The notes beneath the pieces are model-generated. The model was not told where the DNA came from and did no database searches. It was given only the letters and a program-made list of their open reading frames with translations. DNA of 64,000 nucleotides, from contig VKHL01000133.1 of the NCBI GenBank assembly GCA_015146655.1, positions 1 through 64,000 on the forward strand. Direction: 5' to 3'. The stretch's first letter is position 1, and each line of letters opens with the position of its first letter. Source of the DNA: Ochromonas danica (lineage: Eukaryota; Sar; Chrysophyceae; Chromulinales; Chromulinaceae). Below are positions 23,450 through 34,173 of the stretch, one piece after another. Position numbers and translations under genes: made by a program.

Positions 23450-25141
23450 ATGCCTCGAGAAGAATCTTCCCTTCTCTCTTATGCAGTTGTAATCTCTCTT
23501 TTGATGATGGCAGGTGTGAAGGCTCTCTCCATGTCTTCCATCGCGTCATCGTCTAATAGTCATCTACCTAGCTTCTCCGCTAGCAGAAGCATGTGGCATC
23601 ATTCCTGGTTTCCTTTTGCGGTACTACCAGATTTGGATGGGACCAAGGTTTACTCCGCGACTCTGTTGGGCAAGCGCTTCGTCTACTGGAAAAGTGGTAA
23701 TGATAATCCAAACCCCAAGTCTGAGCCAATTAATTTCAAATTTCCTCCTTTATCCTCCACGTGGAGCTTAGCAGAAGATGTTTGCCCTCATCGATTGGCC
23801 CCACTAAGTGAAGGCTATCTGCAGGCACAGTCGCCTCGTGCGACCGCATTGATTTGTCGCTATCATGGATGGGAGTTTGGTGGAAATGGAACGTGCTTGT
23901 GTGTTCCGCAGGCAAGTGATAATGCGGTGATTGATGACCGCCGTTCGAGATTGTTGACATACCCTGTAAGAGAAGCTCAACAACTGTTATGGTTCTGGCC
24001 ACAAGCAAATCCAACTGAGGAGGAATTAAAGTCAGCCCTTGCTGAACCTTTGCCCATTCAAGCAAACTTTAAGGATGCGTGGATGTTTCAAAGAGATGTA
24101 CCAGTTGACTTTGAACTAATGGTAGAAAATGTGTTTGATCCGTCACATGCAAATTTCTTGCATGGGTCTACGACTCTGAACAAGCTGATCTTTTCTCCTA
24201 AGCTTTCAGTGCCAATGGATAAGTACAAGTTGTTGGGCAATATTACCATGAATGGATTTCGTTTGCAACATTCGACGTACTCAAGCTTAAATCCATTACT
24301 GCAAGGCGAGAGACAGCTGATTGCTCCCTCCACAGTCTTCACTTCCTACTCTAACTTGACGAGACACAATTGGAATTTCTATGCCACGATTCACTTTTTG
24401 CCAAAACGGCCTGGGGAAACGCGTGTAATTGGTTCTTTTATATATTTACCGACCAGAACGACCTTTGCAATATCCGTGGGCAATATGCTGCGACGTTTGA
24501 TGTTGACTGTTCTCGGAATTCCTGTCTGGTTTCGTAGAGCAATGAGTCATATTTCTGCTAACACTATTGAGGAGCAGGATTTATTAATAATGACAGCCGC
24601 TTTCCGCGCATTGCAAGACCAGAGAATGCAGAATTGCAGTTGGAAAACAGCCTATTATCTTCCAACCAAAGCTGACAAAGGGGTCTCGACTTTTCGGACT
24701 TGGTTCGACATTTTCTCGAGCGAGAAAGTCAATTATTTATCTTCGTTGGCAGATAATGCAAAGCACAAAGACCAAGAAGTGTCTCTTGATAATATCATTG
24801 ACCGTTGGGCAAAGCATACTGCTAATTGTCACAGTTGTCGTCGAACTGTCAATAGTCTCATAAAATGCCACAATGCTCTCAATAAGCTGAAATGGCTGTC
24901 CTTGGTATCCACAATGACAGTGCCGGCACTAAAATATATTCAACACCCCATAATAGCGAAGGCTAGATCAGGTGCTTTGATCAGCTCCTTGAGTGTTCTC
25001 ACAATATTTCTGTTTCGCATGTCAAGATCACTGAAGAGCTTCATCAGATGCTTCTTTCGAGGTAGCTATCCTTTTGTGCCTTCCTACAAATCATCTTTGC
25101 TACCCACTCGGTTTAGCAAATGGTTGAAAGAAAACACTTGA
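23450..25141 (+). CDS. plastid Rieske oxygenase of the PAO / TIC55 / PTC52 family
   Basis: Single-exon, 563 residues. A hydrophobic signal-like segment (YAVVISLLMMAGVKAL, residues ~11-26) and a Ser-rich stretch suggest a bipartite plastid leader. The Rieske centre is CPHRLAPL ... CRYHGW (C-x-H, C-x2-H, residues ~104-131). The mononuclear iron site follows as ENVFDPSHANFLH (Asp/His/His). Near the C-terminus is a C-x2-C (NCHSC), a feature of this subfamily linked to thioredoxin control, then a hydrophobic anchor helix. Known members open the pheophorbide ring (PAO), oxidise phyllobilins (TIC55) or act on protochlorophyllide (PTC52); which reaction applies cannot be decided here. It converges on the next gene with ~100 bp between stops. 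Confidence 0.88.
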   Translation: MPREESSLLSYAVVISLLMMAGVKALSMSSIASSSNSHLPSFSASRSMWHHSWFPFAVLPDLDGTKVYSATLLGKRFVYWKSGNDNPNPKSEPINFKFPPLSSTWSLAEDVCPHRLAPLSEGYLQAQSPRATALICRYHGWEFGGNGTCLCVPQASDNAVIDDRRSRLLTYPVREAQQLLWFWPQANPTEEELKSALAEPLPIQANFKDAWMFQRDVPVDFELMVENVFDPSHANFLHGSTTLNKLIFSPKLSVPMDKYKLLGNITMNGFRLQHSTYSSLNPLLQGERQLIAPSTVFTSYSNLTRHNWNFYATIHFLPKRPGETRVIGSFIYLPTRTTFAISVGNMLRRLMLTVLGIPVWFRRAMSHISANTIEEQDLLIMTAAFRALQDQRMQNCSWKTAYYLPTKADKGVSTFRTWFDIFSSEKVNYLSSLADNAKHKDQEVSLDNIIDRWAKHTANCHSCRRTVNSLIKCHNALNKLKWLSLVSTMTVPALKYIQHPIIAKARSGALISSLSVLTIFLFRMSRSLKSFIRCFFRGSYPFVPSYKSSLLPTRFSKWLKENT

Positions 25142-25245
25142 CATTCATCCAATGACGAACATGTTCTTTGTCGTGTGCATGCATTAAATTAATGACCTGG
25201 ATAGCACTTTCCAATTTTAATATTTACCATATGTACAAAATTCAA

Positions 25246-26441
25246 TTAAAGAACGACGTAGTAGTCTTCCCCAGCCTGGTCGTAGTAATTGGGAAGGTAG
25301 AGGGGATCTTCGTCAATGAGGAAAAGAGGGGCAGGGGTAGAGGGTGCATCAGTGTTGTTAGTGAGAGAAGAAGTCTCGGCCAAGGTCAGGCTAGCCTGCG
25401 GGCGATGCAGTTCCAAATAGCTCTTGTCCCAGTCTCTTAGTGATGGAGTTTGTAACACAGCGGGAGACAAAGACGAAGAGATCTTGTATCTTTGGCCATC
25501 TGCAGAGGTACTGGTGGAGGAAGAAGTTGAGAAGAAGTCAGTCGTGACCTCATCCAGGATCACCACCCTCCGACTAGCCTCAGGGTGGAGAGCAGAAACT
25601 TTACTTTGGGAACGACCGACAGGTGAGCGAAGAAGCCATTTCTATGTCAATAAAGCACAATTAGCTCAGACAAAGAGAAGGAGAGCGAGGAGTGACTGCC
25701 CAGTGACTGACCTTGACCACTTCCCTCTTCACCACAGGCAGAGGGTCTTTGCTGGTCTTCTTCCGCTGCTCAGACATCCACCTTCGATATTCAATCACAT
25801 CGAGGGCAAAGTCAGGGTCTTTACGGAGCTTCTTGAATGTGTGGGTGCGGTCAATGTGAACGGCTTGGACGATATCCAGGACTGCCCTGGGGATAGAGAG
25901 GCGACTGGAGGCAGACCTCTTCTCTTTCCGAATATCCTTCTCAGACTTGTCCGACCAAATGGCTCTTCCTAGAATAGCAGGCACGCGTCAGTCAGAATGA
26001 GAGACAGCAGAGCGGGTAGTGCCACATGTGTGGGGGGGTTGTACCTCTTTGCCTCTCGATGAGACTCTTCACCTCGCTAAGCCATCGCTCGCGGGAAGCC
26101 TTCTCACTCTCTGTCTCTTCTTCTGCCTTGGGGAGGGGAATGATAGGCAGCTCACTCCAGTACTGCTGCTCCTTGGATTCTGTCGAGATTGTCTCGAAAT
26201 GCACCAAAGGGCCGGAAACTGAGGCAATGGAACTCTCTGCCTTGACCATCCTCGATTCTTCTTCCTCGACAGGCTGGGAGAAGTTCAGCAGATCGGCGTA
26301 AGGGTCGTCCAGCAAGAAGTCCTCCAGAGAGGAGGCCAGGGGCAGGAGGAGCCTCGACACTGTCCGCTCCTGCCTCACCAAGTTGAAAGCTCTTGTCCAC
26401 GTGAAACAAACGACCCAGAGAGTATAAATAGATAGAATCAT
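25246..26441 (-). CDS. uncharacterised protein with putative bipartite plastid leader
   Basis: Exons 26441-26045, 25968-25712 and 25641-25246 join to 349 residues. The N-terminus MILSIYTLWVVCFTWTRAFNL reads as a signal peptide ending at a Phe-containing junction like the ASAFAP motif of red-derived secondary plastids, followed by an Arg/Ser/Leu stretch. The body is acidic and then basic, with a conserved-looking middle (RAVLDIVQAVHIDRTHTFKK) and an acidic Tyr-rich end (YYDQAGEDYYVVL). No domain recognised. Both splice junctions keep frame (phases 1 and 0) with donors GTACAA and GTCAGT, the first weak. Confidence 0.68.
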
Positions 26442-26713
26442 AAGCTTCTTCGACTAGTTATTTGACTACACAAGTGAGGAAAGGGTGAGAATTCTGAAGT
26501 TCGATGTCAGTGAGGTGGTTTCCTTCTTCTCTCAGCCTGCCCTCCCAATTTCCGGAAACTCAAAACTCGAAAACTCGAAAACTCCACCTCAGACCAGGAA
26601 ACGCGATTGTGTGAAGTTAAAAGCTTGGGCGACAGGGACAGGAGGAGTGCTGCCAGAGTGTGCTCGACCTCTTTTTGGGTTGCAAAGAAATCGCATTTGA
26701 ATCAAGGTCGATA

Positions 26714-29700
26714 ATGAAAGAGATAGAGAAAGAAAGGAAGAGGCGAAGGTCAAGGAGTAGATCTAGAAGTCGTGGAAGAGATGAGGTCAGTCTTTTCTTT
26801 TATTTTGCATCTCAATTTCCTTCTTTTATCGTGTTCCTAATTACTCTCTGTAGGAGCACTCGCGGCGGCATCGCTCCAAGAGAGAGCGCTCAGAGTCTCC
26901 TTCCAGGTACCACTCCAAGGAGCGTGACAAGTCGTCGAGACGAGGTCGTGAGCGCAAGAGTCCCAGCAGGAGTGGAGAGAACGCCGACAAGCGGTCCTCT
27001 CGCCCTCAGACAGCTCGTAATGTGACAGAGGAGAGTGAAGCTAAGCGCCAGGCTTCTGATGAGAAAGAGAAGGACCAGCAAGAAAAGGCAAAGGCCGCGG
27101 AGATCGCCTCTCTGGACGAGGAAATGCGCAAGCGGCGGGAGCGAGTGCGTGCCTGGCAAGAGGCGCGAGCCAAGGCACAAGGCCAGCAGACCGTGACTGA
27201 AGATGGTGTTGAACCAGCTGAGAAGAAGATAGACGAGATAGAGACAGAAGAGAAAAGACCCTCTGAGCAAGCTGCTTCCCCCTCCCTTCCTCTGCCTGTG
27301 CCTGCTGAGGCATCAGAAGGCATTGAATCAGAGGGAAGCGAAGAGATCGCTGCTGATGTGGAAGAGGAGGAGGAGGAGGAGAAGCCTAGATGGACTTTAG
27401 AAGACGACGATGAGGATGCCGAGGCGGTGATTGAGGAGGTGGAGGTAGAAGAGGGAGATGGGGGACTGCCCACTTTACCCTCTGGAGGTAGCAGCCTCGG
27501 ACAGGAGGATGAAGAGACTGCCAGTAGCGCTTTTGCCAAGCTCTCCCACCCACCTCTTCATCCTGCTATCCCTGCTAGTAAGCCTCTCGCTATTCCAACT
27601 CCTCCCTTAGCGATTGCCAAGAAACCCGCGGCCGCTAAATCAGCTGTACTCGATCCCACTGTAGACGATGACGATGATGATGGAAGAGATCCATTGGATG
27701 CCTTCATGGATGACCTGCTGCAGTCTGGGGCAGTGGCTGAGCAGAAGGGGCTGAAAGCGGTCCCCATCGACAGTGTGCAACATCCCGCACCTCATCATCA
27801 CACCTCCTCGGTGGTGGGGGTTAGTAGTGGCAGCGTGCCAGGGGGAGATGGAAATACAACTGGTGGTGCGAGTGAGGAGGGAGCAGATGAGTATGAGGGG
27901 ATTAACTTCCATGGGTCGAACACCATCACTATGGAAGAGATCTTGGCCATGCGAGGGAAGCGCGGCTGGGAGAGCGACGCGGCGGAATCCGCCTCAGCCT
28001 CGCCCACTCACCTTGACCACAATGGCTACCAACACTCCTCTCAGAACGAGAAGATGATGGAGCAAGAGCAAGGGAACGAGCAGGAAGATGAGGGGGAGGA
28101 GGAGGACGGGGAGAGGGAGCGCCAGGAGTTCATCGCCGCATTTCGAAAAGCTCGCGAGGAGGAAGAGATTATGCGCGAAAAACTACTCCAGACAGAGTCA
28201 CGCCTCTCCGCTGCTTCTCAAGCGACTGTCTCCACACCTGCAGTAGAGAAAGGAGAGAGAAGCAATGGTAACGGGAACGAGCTGGGCCGCGTCTTCGCAT
28301 CAGAGGGAGACATTGTGGAGGAGGAGGAGGTGGAGAACAAGAAGCGGTCAGCGTTAGAAGTGCTAGAAGAAGCCAAGAGAGGGAAAATGTTGAAGGAGGT
28401 GGACCACAGCAAGATCTCCTATCTGCCAATTCGCAAGAATCTCTATATCGCGCCGAGGGCTCTGGCGCGGCTGACAGAGGAAGAGATCGGCGAGAAGAGA
28501 GAGTCTCTGCAGGTCAAAGTACGCGGCAAGGGCTGCCCTGCACCTGTCGACAGCTGGGAGCAGTGCGGTCTGTCGGATCGAATATTATTGTCTCTCACAC
28601 AGTACGGGATGTACCAGGGCGGTCCCTTCCCCATCCAGGCACAGGCGATACCCGCTATTATGTGTGGAAGAGATGTCATTGGCGTGGCGAAGACTGGGTC
28701 GGGCAAGACTCTGGCCTTCCTACTGCCCATGCTGCGCCACATCCAGGACCAGCCGCCACTCGTGGAGGGTGATGGACCCATCGGCCTCGTGCTCGCCCCC
28801 GCGAGAGAACTCGCCTGTCAGATCTACCAGGAAGCCAAGAAGTTCACCAAGAACCTCGCCATGCGTGTGGCCTGTGTTTATGGTGGTGCTGGAGTTGCAG
28901 AGCAGATTGCAGATCTGAAGCGTCTGTCAGAGATTGTCGTGTGCACGCCTGGTCGCCTCATCGATCTGCTCACGATGCAGGCGGGGCGGATGCTTTCGTT
29001 GCGTCGAGTCTCCTTCGCCGTGCTGGACGAGGCCGACCGCATGTTGGACATGGGCTTCGAGCCTCAGATCCGTATGATCATGCAGACCATCCGTCCTGAC
29101 CGGCAGACCGTGTTGTTCAGCGCCACTTTCCCTCGCACCATCGAGAAGTTGGCCAAGGGACTGCTCCGCTTCCCCGTGGAGATCATCGTGGGTGAGCGCA
29201 CTACAGTCAACAAGGACATTCAACAGCTCGTAGAGATACGCGCTGATGACCAAGACAAGTTCCTCCGCCTCCTTCAGTTGCTAGGTGAGTGGTATGACTC
29301 TACAGGGCAGGTGCTGATCTTCGTGGACAAGCAGGAGAAAGCTGACGGACTCTACCTCGACCTCACCAACCTGGGCTATCCATGTCTCTCGTTACACGGA
29401 GGCAAGGATCAGGTCGATCGTGACCACACCCTACACGAGTTCAAGGCGGGCAAGAAGCGTATCATGGTGGCGACCAGCGTGGCGGGCCGCGGCCTGGACG
29501 TGCCGGCCATCGTCCTCGTCATCAACTTCAATTGTCCCAACCATCTTGAGGACTATGTGCACCGTGTGGGGCGAACAGGACGTGCCGGCAGGAAAGGCGT
29601 GGCTTACACCTTCTTGACCGAGAAGGATGACCAATATGCCCATGTCATCATACAAGCGCTAAAGAAGAGTGGCCAGTCTATCCCTCCAGATCTCCAGAAT

Positions 29701-30561
29701 CTGGCCCAAGCTTTTCAGGAAAAAGTCGGTCGTGGAGAAGCGCGTTTCTCTTCAAACGGTTTTGTTGGTACGAAGGGCTACAAGTTCGTGGCCAGCGAGA
29801 TGAACGAGGCGCAAAGGGCAAAGCTCGTGCAGAAGCAGGCCTATGAGGCCGAGCAGGGCCTGACCTCGTCATCTGCGGCCGAAGGCCTGGGAGAGGATGA
29901 CTTCCTCGACCAGGAGGAGCAGGAGGAGGTGGCGGGTAGCAGGGCAGTTTCATCAACACCCAGTGTCGGTGCTACTTCAACGACTATTTCGGCGCCCACA
30001 GCGGCAGTGACTAGTGGAGGAGGAGTGGATGCGCAGGCCGCCTTGGCCAGAGCGCGTCTTATCGCCCAACAGCTGCTGCGGGGAGCAGGAGGAGGAGGAG
30101 GTGGTGCAGGGATTGGAGGCGGCGACGCTGCTGCTACCTCTCAACCAGACTACTTCTTCGACGAGCTGGAGATCAACGACTACCCCGTGCAGGTACACCC
30201 TCAACCCTCAACTCCATACTATCATCTGCCATTGACTAACAACATCTGTTTGTGTTTGTGTTTGTTTGTGTGTTGACTGTAGGCGAGAAAGAAAGTCACG
30301 AACCGCAACACATTGGACGAGATCACTGAGGCCACAGGCTGCGCGATCATTGCGCGCGGCACTTTCCAGCCCCCGGGCCGTTCCGTGTCGGCTACAGCAG
30401 GAGTCAATGACCGCCGCCTGCACCTGCTGATCGAGGGCACCTCTGAGATGTCCGTGAGACAGGCGAAGCTCGAGATCTCGCGCTTGTTGGAGGAGGAGAC
30501 CATGAAGCTGGCGGGTGGGGTGGCGTCCAGTGTAGGAGGAGGGCGGTACTCGGTGCTCTAG
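26714..30561 (+). CDS. PRP5: Prp5/DDX46-type DEAD-box RNA helicase (spliceosome)
   Basis: Exons 26714-26785, 26854-30192 and 30283-30561 join to 1,229 residues. The N-terminus is an RS domain (RRRSRSRSRSRGRDE across exon 1), then a long acidic, low-complexity linker. The helicase core carries AKTGSGKT (motif I), PARELA (Ia), TPGR (Ib), DEAD (II), SAT (III), ATSVAGRGLD (V) and HRVGRTGRAGR (VI). The C-terminal region (INDYPVQARKKVTNRNTLDE, then ARGTFQPPGR and a KLEISRLLEEE helix) is the DDX46/Prp5 tail, which separates it from other DEAD-box proteins. Prp5 remodels U2 snRNP during branch-site recognition. The acidic linker is longer than I would expect from yeast Prp5 and closer to the animal layout. 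Confidence 0.93.
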
Positions 30562-31021
30562 CAGCTTGTATCCATAGTGTATATACCATACCATACCATA
30601 GCAGATAGCAGCAGGCAGGAAGCAGTCTCGGAGGAGCGGTAGGAGGAGCAGGAGGATGGGGCGTGGCGCGTGTAGATAGAGAGGAATGAAAGTCATTGTC
30701 TTAAACTTAACCCACAGCAGCACTGACTTTGACACACCACTGGAACCACTGGAGCACTACTGGAACACTACTTGACTCTAGGAGCTACACCAGCTACACC
30801 AGCAGCAGGTCATAGTTAGCCAGTCAGTTAGTCTAAGAAGAGAAGGACTGCATTGTCCACGCCACCAACAACTGCCTCTCGGCCAATAAGACATCATCAC
30901 ATCATATCATATCATATCTTACATAACTATAGTAAGACATGACATGACAGAGCACATCAACACTAACACTAACACTAACACTGCTAACACTAATCTCACA
31001 CTATGTTACACTACTATGTCA
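30562..31021. other. convergent intergenic region, no gene seen
   Basis: Between the stop of the helicase (plus) and the stop of the ferredoxin (minus). It contains short tandem runs (CATAC near 30585, CATAT near 30900, ACTAAC near 30962) and no protein-like frame. Confidence 0.5.
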
Positions 31022-31567
31022 TCAGTGAGGCTTGGGCACATGTCCATCCTATCAAGTAAGCACATGATGATGATGATCAGTGGTTGTAGTGCAGGAGGAG
31101 GAGGAGGAGGGAGGGGTACCTACCACATAGAAGTTACGCGTGGCCCGGGGCAGACGCACAGTGATTCCATCGAGTGCTTCCGTGAGAACGACCTGGCAGC
31201 CCAAACGAGAAGTAGCGGTGAGTCCGAACGCTTGGTCGAGCATGTCGTCCTCGGCCTCGCTGGGCTCAGGCAGGCTGTCGAAGGTCTCGCTGTCCAGCAA
31301 CACGTGGCAGGTGGAGCAGGCGCAGACACCCTCGCAGGCGCCCTCCACAGGCAGGCCATGGCGATGTGCAGCCTGTAGAAGGGTGTCTCCCACAGCCGCG
31401 GGCTTCGAGACCTGCGAGCCGTCTTTGAGCACCCAGTGGATGGTGATGGACTCGGGCCTAGTCGAGTGACTCCATCGAGCAAGCGACAGGCGGCAAAGTG
31501 AGGGTCTGGATGAGACTTGCTTGGCCGCAGGCAGTCGCGAGAGGGCAGTGGTCAGCAGGCGAGACAT
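31022..31567 (-). CDS. mitochondrial-type [2Fe-2S] ferredoxin (adrenodoxin/Yah1 family)
   Basis: Exons 31567-31124 and 31048-31022 join in phase 0 to 156 residues. The first ~45 residues are Arg/Ser/Leu-rich with a WSHST end, a mitochondrial presequence. The cluster ligands are C-x5-C-x2-C in GACEGVCACSTCHV plus a fourth Cys in RLGCQ ~36 residues later. Mitochondrial members feed electrons to Fe-S cluster assembly or P450s. The last exon is only nine codons (DGHVPKPH and stop); with exon 1 ending LPRATRNFYV it restores the C-terminus seen in plant mitochondrial ferredoxins, ending in a KPH motif. Reading through the donor (GTAGGT) instead would add a low-complexity tail. The start is the first in-frame ATG. 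Confidence 0.9.
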
Positions 31568-31941
31568 CGTCTTCTTCTCTCTCCCCGCCACTATTGCCTG
31601 AATAAGAAGAGAATCGGAATTAAGAAAAACTGTTTCTCAGATGGAGAAACGAGTTTTCCTCCCCACACCCCCTGGCCAGAGGGGCCAAGGGGGTAGGAGG
31701 AGGTGCAGGTAGTGCTGTTAGCAGGTAGTAGTTGTATTGAGCTATAGCAGTGTAGCAAGGAGGTGAGAAGCAGCAGCAACAGTGACTGAAAACAAGTATC
31801 ATGTTTCTTCTTGACAGCAGCTACGGCACAGTCCCTCGACATCATCAACGAGGGAATCAAAATCGCCACACGACAAGACCATTTCCACTACACGACGACA
31901 AGAGCAGAGATCTGCTCTGCTACTAGACTACTGGACCTCTC

Positions 31942-33893
31942 TCACTTCTTCTTCTCCGCAGCGGCTGCGAGGTACTTCTGCAGCAGCCAAGTGGTGGACG
32001 TGTTGAATCCCTCGGGGGCCGCCGCCGCAGTGCCTTGGCCTTCTTCTCGCTGCTGTCTTGCAGTGACCAAGGCACGACGAACTTGTCCTGCCAGAGCCTT
32101 GCCGAGCTCTACACCCCACTGGTCGAAGGAGTTGATGCCCCACAGGAAGCCTTGCACAGCCACGCGGTGCTCGTAGAGAGCGAGAAGCTGTCCCACGGTG
32201 AAGGCGTTGAGAGCAGGAAGCAGCAGAGACAAGGAGGGTCTGTTGCCAGGGAACTCGCGGTGAGGAATGAGATGTGCAGGCACGCCTTCGTTCACCAAGT
32301 CGGCCACGGACTTTCCCACGGCGAGGGCGTCGGGCTGAGCGAAGAAGTTGCTCATGAGCTCGTCGTGGTTGGGCAGCGCTTCTCCAGGCAGCGCGATCGG
32401 GGAGGGAGAAGTAGCGAACCCAATGAACTCCGCAGGCACCACACGCCCTTGATGGATCAGCTGATAGAACGAGTGCTGGCCATTAGTGCCTGGTTCTCCG
32501 AAGACGATCTCGCCGCAGTCGAAGGGCAAGACCGTGCCATCCGTGCTGACGCGCTTGCCATTGCTCTCCATATCCAATTGTTGGATATGCGCAGCGAACC
32601 GCCACAGCGCCTGAGCGTAGGGGAGAATGGCCTTAGCAGGGTGGCCCAGGAAGGAAGAGTTCCACAAGGAGAGCAGACCCAGCAGAACGGGCAGGTTCTG
32701 ACGGAGAGGAGCCTCGAAGAAGTGTTGGTCGAGGTCGTGTGCTCCAGCGAGGAACTGCTCCACGACAGGCTGGCCATAGTGAATGGCGAGAGGTAGCACT
32801 CCAACAGCGGAGCAGACAGAGTATCTGCCGCCCACCCAGTCCCAGAAGGCGAAGGCGTTGTTAGGGTCAATGCCAAAAGCCTCCACCTTGCTGAGTGCAG
32901 TGCTGACAGCAACCATGTGCTTGCGCACCACCTCCTGCTCCTTCGCCCCTTTCTTCGCCAGGCCGTCGACGAGCCACTGCTTGACGGTGCGGGCGTTGAG
33001 CATCGTCTCGGCAGTGGTGAAGGTCTTCGAGACGATGATAACAAGAGTCTCCTCGGGGTTGAGGCCATTCAAGGCGCGAGCTGCATCGACAGGATCGACA
33101 TTGGCCAGGAAACGCAACGTTCTGCCCTTCGCGGCCTCGGAGGCGACGGGGTCAGTGCGCAAGGCCTCGAAGACAAACTCTGGCCCCAAGTCTGTATGAG
33201 AGAGAGTGGCACACAAGGTCACCAAGAGACACGAATGAGGTAATAAAAGGGCAGGTGTAGCTTACAAGATCCGCCGATGCCGATGGAGAGCACAGTGGTG
33301 AGAGGCTTGCCGGTGACTCCGAGCCACTGCCCGCCGCGCACGGCCTGCGAGAAGGTAGCGACCTTCTTCAACACCTCGTGGACCTCAGGCACGACATCGA
33401 CTCCATCGACATAGAAGGCCTTGGAGGCAGGCGCGCGCAGAGCGATGTGCATCACGGCGCGATCCTCTGTGGAGTTGATGTGCTGCCCCGTGGCCATGCG
33501 CGCTCTCTTCTCCTCCAGCCCTGCTGCACCTGCCAAGTCGAAGAGCATGTCCTGTCGTTATATAGAAGGGTCAGAGAAGTGAGAGAGTGAACGAGCCGAA
33601 GAGAGAGGGAGAGTACCAATGTCTCGGAGGTGACGTTCTGGCGCGAGTAGTCCAGGATGATGCCATTGTGTTCCGCGGTCAAGGCACGGCTGCGCTCACT
33701 GTCCTGTAAGAGAGTGCGCAGGTGTGTCTGCTTGATGGCGTTTACGTGTCCCTCTAGGCGCTTCCATTGGATGGACTCGTTGATGAGAGGAGTTGAAGTC
33801 ACTGCGAAATAGTCAAACAGAGAGACAGAGAGAGACAGCACGGATGAGAAAAATCCTTCCAATAATGGCAAGGAAAGATAGCGAAGTCTCACT
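31942..33893 (-). CDS. PGI: glucose-6-phosphate isomerase
   Basis: Exons 33893 (last base of a leader exon), 33801-33617, 33551-33266 and 33191-31942 join to 573 residues. The sequence follows plant cytosolic PGI almost stepwise: [128 protein letters not shown] and [14 protein letters not shown]. It interconverts glucose-6-phosphate and fructose-6-phosphate; the missing leader suggests the cytosol. The frame at the 5' end has no genomic ATG before the conserved region, but joining donor ATCA|GTGAGA to acceptor CGCAG|TGACT makes an ATG across the junction. The upstream exon also encodes an open, basic, Phe/Ser-rich stretch, so an N-terminal extension is not excluded. Confidence 0.9.
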
Positions 33894-34122
33894 GATAGTA
33901 CTGCGAGAAAGGGTCGCGAAGGGGCGGAAGGTCTTTAGGGAAGGCAAAGTGATTGTTCCTTGCCACAGTCTTCAACCAAAAGCTGCAAGACAAGAAGAAG
34001 ACAGACACACACACAGTGGCAGAGACACACACACACAGTGCACACAGTCAGTCACACAGAAGCTGTGCACAGTGAGAGGAGCCCCCTCGTCTCACCCCCG
34101 ACTTAACACCCAGACAGACAGA

Positions 34123-34173
34123 AGTCTAGATATCTAGCTAGATGTTTAGAAATCTAGCCAGATATCTAGATTC
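34123..34173. promoter_or_regulatory. repeated palindromic ATATCTAG motif upstream of the LRR gene
   Basis: AGATATCTAG occurs twice with CTAG and AAATCTAG variants in ~50 bp between the divergent PGI and LRR genes. A similar cluster sits just upstream of the aminotransferase start (57523-57573). It could be a core-promoter or factor-binding cluster; only the sequence similarity is seen. Confidence 0.4.

Noticed and set aside
27006-30204. Long antisense frames opposite the Prp5 gene
   Set aside because: Low-complexity mirror frames of GC-rich, acidic-coding sequence; they lack any domain, and the sense strand has all helicase motifs.
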